A DNA stretch of 53,517 nt from Bacillus sp. (in: firmicutes) (GTDB lineage Bacteria > Bacillota > Bacilli > Bacillales > Salisediminibacteriaceae). Below the pieces are notes generated by a model, which saw only the letters and a list, made by a program, of their open reading frames with translations, did not search any database and was not told the origin of the DNA. Of this stretch, positions 53,378-53,517 are shown piece by piece. Every line of letters begins with the position of its first letter. Position 1 is the first letter of the stretch. The position numbers and the translations under genes were made by a program. The stretch lies in contig JAJOJL010000076.1 of assembly GCA_021208645.1 (NCBI GenBank), forward strand, positions 1 to 53,517. The letters are read 5' to 3'.

Positions 53378-53517
53378 TTACCTATCTTCTGTTTTTCTAG
53401 TGTACTCATATAAATAGAATCCAGATATTTCAACATAAAATCCGTCTTTTATTTGGTCCATTTGTTTCAGATTAACCCCGAAAGTAAAGTTTGAACCAGG
53501 CCCATACCCCCGTTGTC
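53378..53517 (-). CDS. Second paralogue of the membrane-anchored protein, C-terminal part
   Basis: Frame ending with TAA at 53378 reads QRGYGPGSNFTFGVNLKQMD ... DGFYVEISGFYLYEYTRK and a five-residue tail; it runs off the right edge. It aligns with the last ~40 residues of the 52397 product (QRGFGPGADFSFGIEREHME ... DGFYVKITEFKLYEYRRK), about half identical. Partial gene. Confidence 0.7.
   Translation of the reverse strand, partial: QRGYGPGSNFTFGVNLKQMDQIKDGFYVEISGFYLYEYTRKTEDR

Noticed and set aside
1..53517. CRISPR arrays, tRNA or rRNA genes, riboswitches, prophage and complete insertion sequences.
   Set aside because: No regularly spaced repeats, CCA-type cloverleaf, known aptamer core or structural phage genes were seen by eye; a covariance-model scan was not possible.

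Overview
The window is chromosomal DNA from a low-GC, spore-forming member of the Bacillaceae. The case rests on family content: a YthA/YthB-type cytochrome bd oxidase, YkyB, YtrI (sporulation), YkqA, a YrvL-like protein, an RsbR-type stressosome protein, a DUF4317 protein, a cxxc_20_cxxc zinc-finger protein, strong GGAGG ribosome sites with many TTG/GTG starts, and a ~122-bp repeat typical of Bacillaceae. No rRNA, tRNA, CRISPR array, prophage or complete insertion sequence was seen.

Layout. 1-480: left edge of a probable IS200/IS605-type (TnpB-like) gene with a hairpin region. 0.5-2.9 kb: cytochrome bd oxidase subunits. 3-6.6 kb: PH-like membrane protein, a translationally coupled pair of YibE/F membrane proteins, and a membrane protein sharing a C-terminal domain with the next anti-sigma protein. 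6.7-8.5 kb: first ECF sigma/anti-sigma module. 8.6-13.4 kb: acetyltransferases, an aminoglycoside/choline-kinase-like phosphotransferase, several very small membrane proteins and YtrI. 13.6-16.6 kb: MBL-fold hydrolase, prolyl-4-hydroxylase-like dioxygenase, YkyB, a small basic protein. 16.7-21.8 kb: membrane proteins, a broken class-C-beta-lactamase-like serine hydrolase, a GH43 xylosidase behind a symmetric operator-like palindrome. 21.9-23.8 kb: second ECF module. 24-34.7 kb: small membrane and zinc-binding proteins, broken GNAT, alpha/beta-hydrolase and DUF4317 genes, a Nudix hydrolase, a QorB/NmrA-like reductase, a YdjM-type membrane protein. 34.9-36.8 kb: third ECF module with a DUF4179-like anti-sigma protein. 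37-44.2 kb: MFS transporter, a solitary 955-residue DNA methyltransferase, a coupled pair of membrane-anchored proteins. 44.4-53.5 kb: RsbR-like STAS protein lacking the usual phospho-threonines, VC0807-like and YrvL-like genes, SDR oxidoreductase, YkqA, a TPR-winged-helix regulator, and two tandem paralogues of a membrane-anchored protein, the second cut by the window edge.

The main theme is envelope and stress regulation: three separate ECF sigma/anti-sigma operons, each with a recognisable ECF-type promoter in front of its own sigma gene, plus an RsbR paralogue. The most striking whole-window feature is about 20 single-base frameshifts or nonsense codons in genes that otherwise read as well-conserved families, many in A or T homopolymers. 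Either this is a draft assembly with indel errors or the region is decaying; raw reads would decide. Annotation of the affected genes uses the repaired reading frames.
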